A stretch of DNA of 64,000 nt, taken from Vibrio sp. UBA2441. Lineage in GTDB: Bacteria > Pseudomonadota > Gammaproteobacteria > Enterobacterales > Vibrionaceae. The position numbers and the translations under genes are program-made. The first letter of the stretch is position 1, and each line of letters begins with the position of its first letter. Of this stretch, positions 8,645 through 16,950 are shown piece after piece. The notes under the pieces are model-generated. The model searched no databases, had not been told where the DNA came from, and worked only from the letters and a program-made list of their open reading frames with translations. The stretch covers positions 57,539 through 121,538 of the forward strand of contig DDQN01000031.1 in NCBI GenBank assembly GCA_002342685.1, written 5' to 3'.

Positions 8645-9777
8645 CAATCTTGGAACTGATCAAACATGAAATTAGGGCTATTTTCACCAACCCAGTGATC
8701 TTGCTAACCGTTTTTGCAGGGGTTGTCTTTTATTCGTTTTTGTACCCGTTACCCTATTCGCATCAAACGCCAACAGAACAAGAAATTACGGTGGTTAATC
8801 TGGACAATAGTCTGACCAGTATTCAATTAGAGCGTATGGTCGATGCGACACCACAAGTAAGAATAGTTAAAAAAAGCTACAGTATAGAACAAGCAAAGCA
8901 TCAATTTTTAGCAGGCGACGTTCGGGGAATACTGGTTATTCCGAAACATTTCTATCGTGATTTGCTGCTAGGAAAAAGTCCTACCCTTGCCTTCGCAGGA
9001 GATGCCTCTTACTTTTTAGTTTATGGGACTGTCGTTGAAGGTTTAGCACAAGCCTCCGGGACACTTGCAGCAAAGACGAAGATAAAAAGGTTAATGCTCG
9101 AAGGACAACCAATTTCCGCGGCCAAAAACCAATTCGCCGCCAGCAAACTTAACCTCAAGCCAACCTTCAATCCGGAAATAGGATACGTCAATTACGTTGT
9201 TCCCGCCGTGTTTGTTTTAATACTTCAACAGACATTAATAATGAGTATCGGATTGCTAGGCGCAACTCAAAAGTTTGGCAAAGGCTATTGGAAGAGACCA
9301 GACAGCGTCACTTTAATCTTTGTACGCAGCTCAATTTTTGTCGCCATATATTGCTTTTTATCCATGTACTATTTCGGCTTTAGTTTCGACTATTATCAAA
9401 TAAGCCGTCTTGCCTCACCTACGGTTATATTTACTCTGCTCATACCATTTCTCTATGCCAGTAGTTTTATTGGCATTGTGCTTGGAGCTATCCTACCCAG
9501 ACGTGAGTTGGTTACGGTAGTTGTTTTGCTCAGTTCTATGCCGCTGATATTTAGTACCGGGTTTATCTGGCCACTAGAAAGTGTTCCTCAACCTATGATT
9601 TGGCTTTCACAACTGGTCCCTTCTACACCTGCAATTCAAAGCTTTTTAAAAGTAAACCAAATGGCGGCTGATTTTGAACAAGTCATAGACAAATGGACGT
9701 TACTTTGGGGTCAATGTGCAGGCTGGGTATTGGTTGCATTTATCGTAGATAAACGTTTTCGGGTGAACAGCATATAA
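8641..9777 (+). CDS. ABC-2-type export permease, second of two
   Basis: A 378-residue paralogue of the preceding permease with the same layout: helix at about 18-37, periplasmic domain of about 140 residues starting TEQEITVVNLDNSLTSIQLERMV, and a C-terminal bundle of five helices including the family segment SSMPLIFSTGFIWPLESVPQP and VPSTPAIQSFLKVNQMG-like ending. It is the last gene of the operon; no clear terminator follows. The partner ATPase is absent, so energy supply is unexplained. Substrate is unknown; related systems handle drugs, cationic dyes or polysaccharides. Confidence 0.85.
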   Translation: MTILELIKHEIRAIFTNPVILLTVFAGVVFYSFLYPLPYSHQTPTEQEITVVNLDNSLTSIQLERMVDATPQVRIVKKSYSIEQAKHQFLAGDVRGILVIPKHFYRDLLLGKSPTLAFAGDASYFLVYGTVVEGLAQASGTLAAKTKIKRLMLEGQPISAAKNQFAASKLNLKPTFNPEIGYVNYVVPAVFVLILQQTLIMSIGLLGATQKFGKGYWKRPDSVTLIFVRSSIFVAIYCFLSMYYFGFSFDYYQISRLASPTVIFTLLIPFLYASSFIGIVLGAILPRRELVTVVVLLSSMPLIFSTGFIWPLESVPQPMIWLSQLVPSTPAIQSFLKVNQMAADFEQVIDKWTLLWGQCAGWVLVAFIVDKRFRVNSI

Positions 9778-9818
9778 GCGCGAACTATATGCCATTCAAT
9801 TAACATTAAAAATGCTTT

Positions 9819-9855
9819 CCCTGCTTCTGGTAAGGAGGACCTACTAGAAACAGGG
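9819..9855 (+). repeat. Hairpin with GGA-rich loop downstream of the exporter operon
   Basis: Arms CCCTGCTTCTGGTA (9819-9832) and TACTAGAAACAGGG (9842-9855) pair over 14 positions with one mismatch and one G-T pair. The 9-nt loop reads AGGAGGACC. There is no T-run, so it is not a standard terminator. A GGA-containing loop is the kind of site bound by CsrA/RsmA proteins, but a single site proves nothing. Confidence 0.35.
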
Positions 9856-10394
9856 ATAAGTTTAGTTAGCTTAAAATTGAACTTTGAATGTTTTCGCCTA
9901 ACACTGTGCCAAGTTTTCCCACTAGCCATCATTAAACTCGACCTTTATCGTATCGAGTTGGTCTGGCATCGCTGAAATTTTTTCAAAAAACTCTTTTTTA
10001 CGGCTCATATGGAACTCGCGATCCGGCTAGATTTCACGTAGCTAATCAATCACATCAAAATATAATTTTGAATCGGCATTTGGTCATGGCCATTGTTAAA
10101 GTGATTATGAGACAGTTATTAGGACAAAATATTGAGTTTAGCTTTTGTAAAAAGCAATAATCTAAGTGGAAGAGCCAGTGATTGTATTTATTGTTGATAA
10201 GTGTTGTTGATAACAGTAACTCCTCCACAACCTCAGTTTCATGAGTAGCTCAAACCAAACAGCCATAGACTCTCTTTAAATGAACTCTTATTAGTTTACC
10301 ACAAAAGGCAATCGTTTATATGAAGAAAGTAAATTTTCACCGTGTGGTCATACCAATAAAATAAATCCAACAATACAGATGGATACAATAAAAT

Positions 10395-10423
10395 CTGTCA
10401 TTTATTGCAATAACAAATGACAG
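10395..10423. repeat. Nested palindrome upstream of the chemoreceptor gene
   Basis: Outer arms CTGTCATTT (10395-10403) and AAATGACAG (10415-10423) enclose a perfect 12-bp palindrome TTATTGCAATAA (10402-10413). It lies about 145-170 bp ahead of the chosen chemoreceptor start and could be an operator or a transcript hairpin. Confidence 0.4.
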
Positions 10424-10567
10424 TTAATATATATTATAAATCATAAATACATTACTATGCCGCTCAAGGCGTTAATAGGCCCATTTAATTTTTTATTCAG
10501 CTCAACGACTGAGCCGATTTTTGTTATTTGTTCATTTTGTTCGACCGTTATTGTGAGATTGTATCGC

Positions 10568-12397
10568 GTGAAAATTAAGCATAAGTTATTCGGCCTTTGT
10601 GGCTTATCTGTTCTTTCAATGTTAGTTGTATTTATGATAATAAATATAGCCAATAACCATTTATCCAAATTAAATCAATCTGTCACAGATATTCAGTCAT
10701 TAGAAATTTCATTACTTACTTTACGTCGTAATGAGAAAGATTTTTTGGCGCGTTTAGATAAAAAATACAACGAAAAATTCCTGAAAAATTACACGGATTT
10801 CGAGAATAAACTCACGCAGTTGGAAGTTAACTTAAGTGATCTATCTCTAAACGTTTCGCACATTAATGAATTAACACCTAACATGATGATTTATAAAACC
10901 ATATTCTCAGAGCTAGTCAATGGTTATCAGCATATTGGATTATCTACGGATGAAGGGTTACGCCAAGAGATCGCCCAGTACTCGTCGTTTCTCCTTCAAT
11001 ACGCAGGCAATATGGATCAATTTAGATTTGATACTGTACAATTGGTTTTAATCAGTGAGCTATACTCATTGTCTCTCAAACCAGAGTTTCTTGAACAATA
11101 TAACGATTTATTTAATCGTTTGAAAATAGTTAAAAATAACGAATTTAATTTAAAACTAACTCAGTTCAATCAGTTATTTATACAATTGATCACTCAAAAG
11201 AAAGCTATTGGGCTGTCACATAACCAAGGAATACGAGGCAAAGTAAGAACCTCGTCTCATAAAGTCGAGGATATCTTTTCAGGCCTGAAAAGCGAATTAC
11301 TAAAAGAGCTTAAAAAAGAAAAGAGTACTATTTCATTTATCATTTTAATATCCCTTATTACCGTGGTTATTTTGATGGTTTTATTATCATTACTTATTAA
11401 CAAGGGAATTCAAAACAGCATTAACTCCTTGAATCAGTTAATGTCACACATATCGCAAAGCCATGATCTCACTAAAGTGGCTGCCGTTAACGGTAAAGAT
11501 GAGCTATCAGAAACGGCTGTTAATTTTAATACCCTTATGGCTAGCATTCGTCAGCTTGTTAGCAACGTACAACTTACCATTACAGAGTTAGGTACCGCTT
11601 CTGACCAGCTGCAAAAAGGTAGTCAAGCCACCGAACTGGCGTTGACAAACCAGCAGACTGAAACGGATTTGGTCGCAACAGCAATAATCGAGATGGGTGA
11701 AACCATCCGCGAAGTGGCCTCTACGACCGAGGGTGCAGCGTCAAATGCACATAAATGTCATCAGGGGGCCGTAGAAGGATTAACTGAAATTAACTCTACT
11801 AAAGATCGTATTAGTTTGCTTTCCGATAAATTAGGTAAAACTAACCAAGAAATTATCAGCTTATCTGACCTTACCTCTCGCATTGGCACTGTATTGGATG
11901 TTATCCGTGAAATTGCAGACCAAACTAATCTATTAGCACTAAACGCGGCCATAGAAGCCGCACGTGCTGGCGAGTACGGCCGTGGATTTGCGGTTGTTGC
12001 CGATGAAGTAAGAACTCTTGCCAGTCGGACACAACAATCTACACAAGAGATTTCACAAATGATTAACTCTGTACAAGCACAGACTAAAATTGTTGTTGAA
12101 CAAGTGTCACACTGCCGTGCGCAAGGAGAACAGAGTGTTGAGCAAGCCAATAATGCGGAAAGTAAAATCGAAGAAATAATGCAAGAAATGCAATCTATTT
12201 TGGAAAACAGTACCCAGATAGCAGCCGCGGTTGAACAGCAGAGTATTGTGACTGGCGAAATTAGCCAAAACGTAACCGCCATTCGAGATATAACCGCAGA
12301 TAATACACTAGCCGTCAATAAGAATGTGCAATCGTCAAAAGGTGTCGCAGAACAGGCCAGAACACTTGGTGGAGCTATCGCAAGTTTTTCCGTTTAA
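10568..12397 (+). CDS. Methyl-accepting chemotaxis protein, probable HBM-type sensor
   Basis: A chemoreceptor of 609 residues from the GTG at 10568, where the protein begins with the basic segment KIKHKLFG directly before its first transmembrane helix, as in many receptors. An in-frame ATG at 10457 would add 37 unusual residues. The periplasmic region (about 35-255) is all helical, with an LRRNEKDFLARLDKKY segment resembling helical bimodular (HBM) sensor domains. A second helix (about 258-283), a HAMP domain and the signalling hairpin follow. The tip carries EIADQTNLLALNAAIEAARAGE and RGFAVVADEVRTLA, which contacts CheA and CheW. No C-terminal CheR-tethering pentapeptide is evident. HBM receptors described so far bind organic acids or amines; the ligand here is unknown. 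Confidence 0.9.
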   Translation: MKIKHKLFGLCGLSVLSMLVVFMIINIANNHLSKLNQSVTDIQSLEISLLTLRRNEKDFLARLDKKYNEKFLKNYTDFENKLTQLEVNLSDLSLNVSHINELTPNMMIYKTIFSELVNGYQHIGLSTDEGLRQEIAQYSSFLLQYAGNMDQFRFDTVQLVLISELYSLSLKPEFLEQYNDLFNRLKIVKNNEFNLKLTQFNQLFIQLITQKKAIGLSHNQGIRGKVRTSSHKVEDIFSGLKSELLKELKKEKSTISFIILISLITVVILMVLLSLLINKGIQNSINSLNQLMSHISQSHDLTKVAAVNGKDELSETAVNFNTLMASIRQLVSNVQLTITELGTASDQLQKGSQATELALTNQQTETDLVATAIIEMGETIREVASTTEGAASNAHKCHQGAVEGLTEINSTKDRISLLSDKLGKTNQEIISLSDLTSRIGTVLDVIREIADQTNLLALNAAIEAARAGEYGRGFAVVADEVRTLASRTQQSTQEISQMINSVQAQTKIVVEQVSHCRAQGEQSVEQANNAESKIEEIMQEMQSILENSTQIAAAVEQQSIVTGEISQNVTAIRDITADNTLAVNKNVQSSKGVAEQARTLGGAIASFSV

Positions 12398-12456
12398 GAC
12401 TCGCTCAAAATATTAGGGCTGAGAGATATACACCGATCTTAAAGCCCCATCCAAGG

Positions 12457-13254
12457 TCATTGATACGACTGGTACAACTTTCTGAACCAGTCAGTTTGGC
12501 GGTTTTCAGCAGACTTATCCCAAATACACTCGACCAACCCGGGATGAGCAGCATAGAACGTTTTTGAAAACATCATATAACCGAATTTAAGTTGAATTGG
12601 CGTTTTCACTTTCATAATAATCGATGAAAGCCCAGGTGTATTAGCAAGCAATGTGTCAAAAGTTTTATCTATTCCAATGGCTGCATCTGCACGATGATAG
12701 GCCACCATTTTAAGCATCGATAAATAATTCACGTTTTCCTGAATATTTGCCCCCCGCTTTTCAAGCTCTGGAATGATTGAAGAAGCCCTTTCTACTACTA
12801 CATTTCTATTGGTCAATATAGCTTGTTCCACTAACTCTCTGTCCAGAGAGTCTCTTAATACATAAGCAAAGTATCCGTACTCCATTGACGCACGCTTTAC
12901 GTCTAACCGTCCGTCAATTTTAGGATAAACTCCATAAGTTGCCCTCTTGGCCGTATAGTTACTGTTAAATATTGCGTCTATTTTGCTTTGTTCAACGAAT
13001 GAAAGTGCTCTTACCCAAGGGATAAATTCAAAATGAAGTTTAGCACCGCACTCTCGCGCTGAGCGGCGGGAGAGTTCAATAAACCATCCCGGTTTCCCTG
13101 TATTAGATTGAATGTTTTCAGTATTGACTCTGTCATTAGATTTTACAACTGTGGCGACTTTAACTACCGTTAAACGGTCTGATGATGCCTTCGCCGGAAT
13201 CAACATACTCATACCGATAACCGCTACAATGCAATAAAAAATATTTCTAGTCAC
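12457..13254 (-). CDS. Orphan periplasmic solute-binding protein (bacterial family 3-like)
   Basis: A 265-residue protein with a signal peptide (about 1-24, ending PAKA-S) and the fold signature of family 3 periplasmic binding proteins (PBPb), for example the FIPWVRALSFVEQSKIDAIFNSNYT segment that lines the pocket in this group. It starts at a GTG with AGGA 7 nt upstream. No permease or ATPase gene is adjacent, so it is an orphan. It may feed a transporter elsewhere, or a sensor such as the convergent chemoreceptor. The ligand is unknown. Confidence 0.75.
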   Translation of the reverse strand: MTRNIFYCIVAVIGMSMLIPAKASSDRLTVVKVATVVKSNDRVNTENIQSNTGKPGWFIELSRRSARECGAKLHFEFIPWVRALSFVEQSKIDAIFNSNYTAKRATYGVYPKIDGRLDVKRASMEYGYFAYVLRDSLDRELVEQAILTNRNVVVERASSIIPELEKRGANIQENVNYLSMLKMVAYHRADAAIGIDKTFDTLLANTPGLSSIIMKVKTPIQLKFGYMMFSKTFYAAHPGLVECIWDKSAENRQTDWFRKLYQSYQ

Positions 13255-13295
13255 AGATGCATCCTAGTATTATTAATACAAATTGAGCATGTCGG

Positions 13296-14042
13296 CTATA
13301 GACCAATCCGATCAGCTATTTGTTGAATCTCTCTAAGGTCCAACTTATGCACTTCAATCATCTGGTCCATCTGACTGAGTTCAGAGTTAATCTCATCTTG
13401 TTTATCGCAGGATTTTGAAGACGCCTCCCATGATTTACCCTCTAGGTAAATATCGCACTCTTTTTTGTATCGTCGAACCTTAGGCGTCAATGCTTCACGC
13501 TCTTGCAGCAGCACTTCCAGCCGTTGCTTAATAGTCAGCTCTCTTTGAAATAGCTCTCTGGAACGTTCTAGCACAGCCGCCTGCATATCAGTTTGTCGAC
13601 TCAACTCACTTAATTCTTTTAAATCCGCTTTTATCTGGGTTTCTTGCGCTGTAATTCGCTGTTCTAATTCAATGTTGATTTTTTCTAACTCTGTCACTAA
13701 TGTTTGAGATTGACGTAATTCTTGTTGAAATTTGTGTTTCAAAACATCAAGTTCCTCAGTAACTCTTTCGTTTACCGCTTTATCAATGCTGGCAGACTGC
13801 TGCTCCTGTACCAGAACTTGTTCTACTACAACTTGTTGCTTCTGGTTTTCAATCTCTCGATATCGTGAACTAAGCTCGCTATACGCGTTTTGCCATTTCC
13901 CTTTTGTAACTATTGAACCTGCTAGTCCACCGATAGCTAAGCCCAACACTGCGGCAATAGCGATATATACAATGGTTCGCTTATCTCTTTCTTCAATAAT
14001 GACAACATCATCTTGAGATAGAGGATCATTCTCTTTTTCCAC
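13296..14042 (-). CDS. Membrane-anchored coiled-coil protein of unknown function
   Basis: A 248-residue protein I do not recognise. An acidic N-terminal tail of about 20 residues precedes a single hydrophobic segment (about 25-47, IYIAIAAVLGLAIGGLAGSIVTK-like, split here by description). Then comes an almost unbroken heptad-rich coiled coil (about 55-240), rich in E, Q and L, with one basic break around KVRRYKKECDIY. Two cysteines (in KKECDIY and SSKSCDKQ) could form a disulfide. The start is a GTG with AGGAG 10 nt upstream. It lies 17 nt downstream of the small membrane-protein gene at 14060-14218 and probably shares its transcript. An N-in anchor with a periplasmic rod is one reading; function is not predictable. 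Confidence 0.75.
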   Translation of the reverse strand: MEKENDPLSQDDVVIIEERDKRTIVYIAIAAVLGLAIGGLAGSIVTKGKWQNAYSELSSRYREIENQKQQVVVEQVLVQEQQSASIDKAVNERVTEELDVLKHKFQQELRQSQTLVTELEKINIELEQRITAQETQIKADLKELSELSRQTDMQAAVLERSRELFQRELTIKQRLEVLLQEREALTPKVRRYKKECDIYLEGKSWEASSKSCDKQDEINSELSQMDQMIEVHKLDLREIQQIADRIGL

Positions 14043-14059
14043 GTTAGTAGCACTCCTAT

Positions 14060-14218
14060 CTAGTGCATCAATTCACTAATGACAACGGCAATCGTATAAA
14101 CAGCTAACCCACTTAAGAATGCGACTACTACTCCGTGCTGGATATTCTTGTTCGTGCGATAACGGAATAAAAATACGGATAATGCAATAAATGCAGCAAT
14201 GGCGACAAATCTGGTCAT
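14060..14218 (-). CDS. 52-residue predicted inner-membrane protein
   Basis: A short gene with an excellent ribosome-binding site: AGGAGGG lies 4 nt before the ATG at 14218. The product has two hydrophobic helices (about 3-18 and 29-48) joined by a basic loop RYRTNKNIQHG, a helical-hairpin small membrane protein. The stop is 17 nt from the GTG of the coiled-coil gene, so the two form an operon. No family is recognised. The strong Shine-Dalgarno, clean two-helix topology and tight linkage argue that it is real. Confidence 0.7.
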   Translation of the reverse strand: MTRFVAIAAFIALSVFLFRYRTNKNIQHGVVVAFLSGLAVYTIAVVISELMH

Positions 14219-14557
14219 ACACCCTCCTGTTATGTTTTATTTATAGCATTTAATCAGCATTTTTTCGTTAGTTTCTCGCTAGTTATTTTACTTTACCGAG
14301 ATAAATCATCGTAGCTCCACGGTATTAGTGTTTTTTATCATTCGCGGTATTCTATTTTTTCTGGCCTATTTCGGCGACACAATTATGGGTTACATACAGA
14401 GCTTGATCTTGCTTAACAGGCTCATTACAACCAGGCAACCTGCGCAACAAAAGAACATACAATACAAAACACTACTTAGAGCACATTTTACTTGTCATAT
14501 ATTCTAACTTATGTACCATGTGCGTCCTTGGTTAACATTGTATGTGTTGACCAGTTC

Positions 14558-14792
14558 CGATGAAGACTATAGGAGAACGACAAAACTTTGTATTTCAATG
14601 TTTTGTCTGCCGAAGAAGCAAAGCTCAATATCAAATCGAAATTGAGTTAAATCTTTCAGGTGCTGATGCGTAAGCTAAGCGAGGACTGTAGTTGGAGGAA
14701 CCTCTGGAGAGAACCGTTAAATCGGTCGCCGAAGGAGCAAGCCCAACATTTTATGCTGGGTCAAACTCTCAGGCAAAAGGACAGAGGAGTGG
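14558..14792 (+). promoter_or_regulatory. Tandem glycine riboswitch (two aptamers)
   Basis: Both aptamers of the gcvT-type glycine riboswitch are readable. Aptamer 1 spans about 14565-14697: ACTATAGGAGAACG, CTGCCGAAGAAGCAAA, ATCTTTCAGGTGC and GCGAGGACTGTAG. Aptamer 2 spans about 14703-14790: TCTGGAGAGAACCG, GTCGCCGAAGGAGCAAGCC, AAACTCTCAGGCAAAAGG and ACAGAGGA. The TTGGAGGAACC linker and the TTCCGATGAAG leader needed for the interdomain P0/kink-turn are present. The order and core bases match the well-studied Vibrio cholerae element upstream of its sodium/alanine symporter gene. It precedes an AgcS symporter gene here too, so it senses glycine to control its transport. Confidence 0.95.
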
Positions 14793-14829
14793 AAAGTTAC
14801 AACTTATTTAAGCCCAATTTAGATAGATT

Positions 14830-14888
14830 CCGGTGATTTGATCACTGGCCTTTCCCTCTTCTCCTTAAATTTTTGTTTTATTAAGGGG
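14830..14888 (+). promoter_or_regulatory. Riboswitch expression platform with Shine-Dalgarno-masking hairpin
   Basis: Two hairpins lie between the aptamers and the symporter ATG. The first has arms 14830-14836 and 14842-14848. In the second, CTCCTTAA (14861-14868) pairs with TTAAGGGG (14881-14888), which is the Shine-Dalgarno of the symporter gene. No T-run follows either stem, so control at translation initiation is more likely than transcription termination. The pairing is seen in sequence; the switching mechanism is inferred. Confidence 0.6.
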
Positions 14889-14893
14889 AACCC

Positions 14894-16270
14894 ATGAATA
14901 ATTTACAATCTTTACTTCAAACACTGGATAGCCTTGTTTGGGGGCCACCACTTTTAATTTTACTTGTTGGAACAGGTGTTTATTTTACCTTCCGTTTAGG
15001 TCTGCTTCAATTTAGGCATTTGCCCACCGCACTGTCTTTGGTTTTTTCACGCAAGCATAAATCACAAGGCGAAGGTGACGTTTCAAGTTTTGCCGCTTTA
15101 TGTACCGCGTTATCAGCGACTATAGGTACGGGTAATATCGTCGGTGTCGCAACCGCGATTAAACTCGGCGGCCCGGGTGCTCTGTTCTGGATGTGGCTTG
15201 CGGCTCTATTTGGTATGGCAACAAAATACGCCGAGTGTCTTTTAGCTGTTAAATATCGTAAAACCGATGACAATGGTCAGATGGTTGGCGGTCCAATGTA
15301 TTACCTTCAATACGGTGTCGGTTCAAAGCTTCTGGCCAAGCTATTTGCTGTATTTGCTTTGGGTGTTGCCTGTCTTGGCATTGGTACTTTCCCGCAAGTT
15401 AACGCCATTTTAGATGCATCTCAACTTTCTTTTGGTATGTCACGCAATACATCAGCTATCGTACTAACGGTAATGGTTGCATTTGTGACTATTGGTGGCA
15501 TTCAATCAATAGCAAAAGTAGCTGGTCGAGTTGTTCCAGCAATGGCCGTGTTTTATGTGCTTGCCTGCTTAGGTGTTTTGATCTCTAACGCCGATCAGCT
15601 CTTGGCTGCTATCGAATTAGTTATTACCTCTGCGTTTACTTCAACTGCGGCTTCAGGTGGATTTCTTGGCGCAAGTATTATGCTTGCTATTCAATCTGGT
15701 ATCGCTCGCGGTGTATTCTCAAATGAATCTGGCCTTGGTAGCGCACCAATGGCTGCGGCTGCAGCGAAAACTGATTCGTGTGTACGTCAGGGGTTGATAT
15801 CGATGACAGGAACATTCTTCGATACCATCATCATCTGCACAATGACAGGCCTTGCACTAATAATGACTGGTGCCTGGCAGAGTGATTACGCAGGTGCAGA
15901 AATGACGACGCATGCTTTCGCTGTTGGACTAAACTCCGAAACCTTTGGTCCAATGATGGTTTCAATTGGCTTAATGTTCTTCGCCTTCACAACTATCTTG
16001 GGATGGAATTACTACGGTGAACGATGCGTGGTATTTTTGATGGGTACAAAAGCCGTACTGCCATATAAAGTCATTTTCCTTGTACTAGTTGGCTCTGGCG
16101 CTTTCTTAAAACTGGATATGATATGGTTGATAGCCGATATCGTTAACGGATTGATGGCAGTGCCTAACCTTATCGGGCTTATTGCACTTCGTCACATTGT
16201 TATAGAAGAAACAAAGCGCTATTTCGATATCGAAAGAAAAAACCAGACGATACTAACTGAAGAATATTAA
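14894..16270 (+). CDS. Alanine/glycine:sodium symporter (AGCS family)
   Basis: A 458-residue integral membrane protein of the AGCS (AgcS/DagA/AlsT) family with ten or eleven helices. Family signatures include VGTGVYFTFRLGLLQFRH near the N terminus, SATIGTGNIVGVATAIKLGGPGA-type glycine-rich segment, FWMWLAALFGMATKYAE and the ARGVFSNESGLGSAPMAAAAA segment. It imports alanine or glycine with Na+. The tandem glycine riboswitch in its leader strongly suggests glycine as a physiological substrate. The Shine-Dalgarno AAGGGGAA lies 4 nt before the ATG and is part of the masking hairpin. It is a single-gene unit closed by a strong terminator. Confidence 0.95.
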   Translation: MNNLQSLLQTLDSLVWGPPLLILLVGTGVYFTFRLGLLQFRHLPTALSLVFSRKHKSQGEGDVSSFAALCTALSATIGTGNIVGVATAIKLGGPGALFWMWLAALFGMATKYAECLLAVKYRKTDDNGQMVGGPMYYLQYGVGSKLLAKLFAVFALGVACLGIGTFPQVNAILDASQLSFGMSRNTSAIVLTVMVAFVTIGGIQSIAKVAGRVVPAMAVFYVLACLGVLISNADQLLAAIELVITSAFTSTAASGGFLGASIMLAIQSGIARGVFSNESGLGSAPMAAAAAKTDSCVRQGLISMTGTFFDTIIICTMTGLALIMTGAWQSDYAGAEMTTHAFAVGLNSETFGPMMVSIGLMFFAFTTILGWNYYGERCVVFLMGTKAVLPYKVIFLVLVGSGAFLKLDMIWLIADIVNGLMAVPNLIGLIALRHIVIEETKRYFDIERKNQTILTEEY

Positions 16271-16274
16271 TAAG

Positions 16275-16299
16275 AAAGCCCGCTTAAAGCGGGCTTTTT
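16275..16299. terminator. Bidirectional terminator between the symporter and LysE genes
   Basis: Arms AAAGCCCGC (16275-16283) and GCGGGCTTT (16289-16297) with a 5-nt loop, TTTTTC on the plus side and an A-rich flank on the other. It serves both convergent genes. Confidence 0.92.
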
Positions 16300-16950
16300 C
16301 TATCCATCGGTTGAAATTGGGGGATCTTCCAGTATCAATTTAATACCTAAAGCAATCAGAACGGTTCCTGTAATCCCCTCCATCCACCCCATCACTGAAC
16401 TGTTTTTTACAAACTTTTGTGCTGAATTTATAGTCCCGGCGAGAATGCACTGCCATACCATGGAAATCAAAAAGTGAATACCCGCCATAGTGATAGACTG
16501 AATAAATGGTGAGTAATTGGGATCAATAAACTGAGGCAAAAAAGCCAGATAAAAAACCGCGGTCTTCGGATTTAGTACATTCGAAAGAAATCCTTCTCTT
16601 AACGACCTTATAGCATTAAAACTCTTATGCTCTGCCTCTGTAACTTCTAACCCTTTAACGCCCTTAATTGTAGACCTGATCCCTGTTATTCCAAGCCATA
16701 TGAGATACGCAGCCCCTACCCATTTCATCACCTGAAATGCTTGTGCTGACTGTAATAAAATGGCTGAAACTCCAATTGCTGAAAATGTGGCGTGAACAAA
16801 AAGGCCTGAACAAATGCCCAAACTGGTTGTATAACCATCTTTGATGCCTGAGCGGCTAGTATTACGTATAACTACAGCGGTATCTAACCCCGGAGTTAAA
16901 GTAAGAATAGTGATGGCTATCAGAAAAGCCTCAAAGTTTACAATGTGCAT
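16300..16950 (-). CDS. LysE/RhtB-family amino-acid exporter
   Basis: A 216-residue, six-helix membrane protein of the LysE/RhtB family. It has the N-terminal LTPGLDTAVVIRNTSRSGIKDGYTTSLG segment in place of the usual TPGPN/D motif, a GAAYLIWLGI segment and FLSNVLNPKTAVFYLAFLPQF, the family signature. A GTG nine bases upstream (16959) is in frame, but AGGTG is placed correctly for the ATG at 16950. Substrates of relatives are lysine, threonine, homoserine lactone or similar; this one cannot be assigned. Confidence 0.9.
   Translation of the reverse strand: MHIVNFEAFLIAITILTLTPGLDTAVVIRNTSRSGIKDGYTTSLGICSGLFVHATFSAIGVSAILLQSAQAFQVMKWVGAAYLIWLGITGIRSTIKGVKGLEVTEAEHKSFNAIRSLREGFLSNVLNPKTAVFYLAFLPQFIDPNYSPFIQSITMAGIHFLISMVWQCILAGTINSAQKFVKNSSVMGWMEGITGTVLIALGIKLILEDPPISTDG

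Larger units (their letters stand above)
9778..10567. other. 790-bp stretch without a supportable gene
   Basis: All frames are broken by stops at short intervals. On the minus strand, short open pieces around 9900-10010 (28 and about 50 residues in different frames) might be remnants of a decayed gene, but I recognise no family. Visible structures are a hairpin at 9819-9855, a repeat pair AACTCGA and TCGAGTT (9935-9941, 9953-9959), a 10-bp direct repeat TTGTTGATAA (10191-10200 and 10204-10213), and the palindrome at 10395-10423. The promoter of the following chemoreceptor gene should lie in the last 150 bp. Confidence 0.5.

Noticed and set aside
9711..9932. 73-codon minus-strand frame overlapping the end of the second permease
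   Set aside because: Overlaps a well-supported gene on the opposite strand, lacks a ribosome-binding site and resembles nothing known.
11761..12318. 185-codon open frame on the minus strand opposite the chemoreceptor signalling domain
   Set aside because: It is the antisense shadow of the highly conserved signalling hairpin; composition is odd (rich in S, C, I) and it has no ribosome-binding site.
14386..14508. 40-codon plus-strand frame upstream of the glycine riboswitch
   Set aside because: No Shine-Dalgarno and no recognisable features; it lies in the likely promoter region of the riboswitch.
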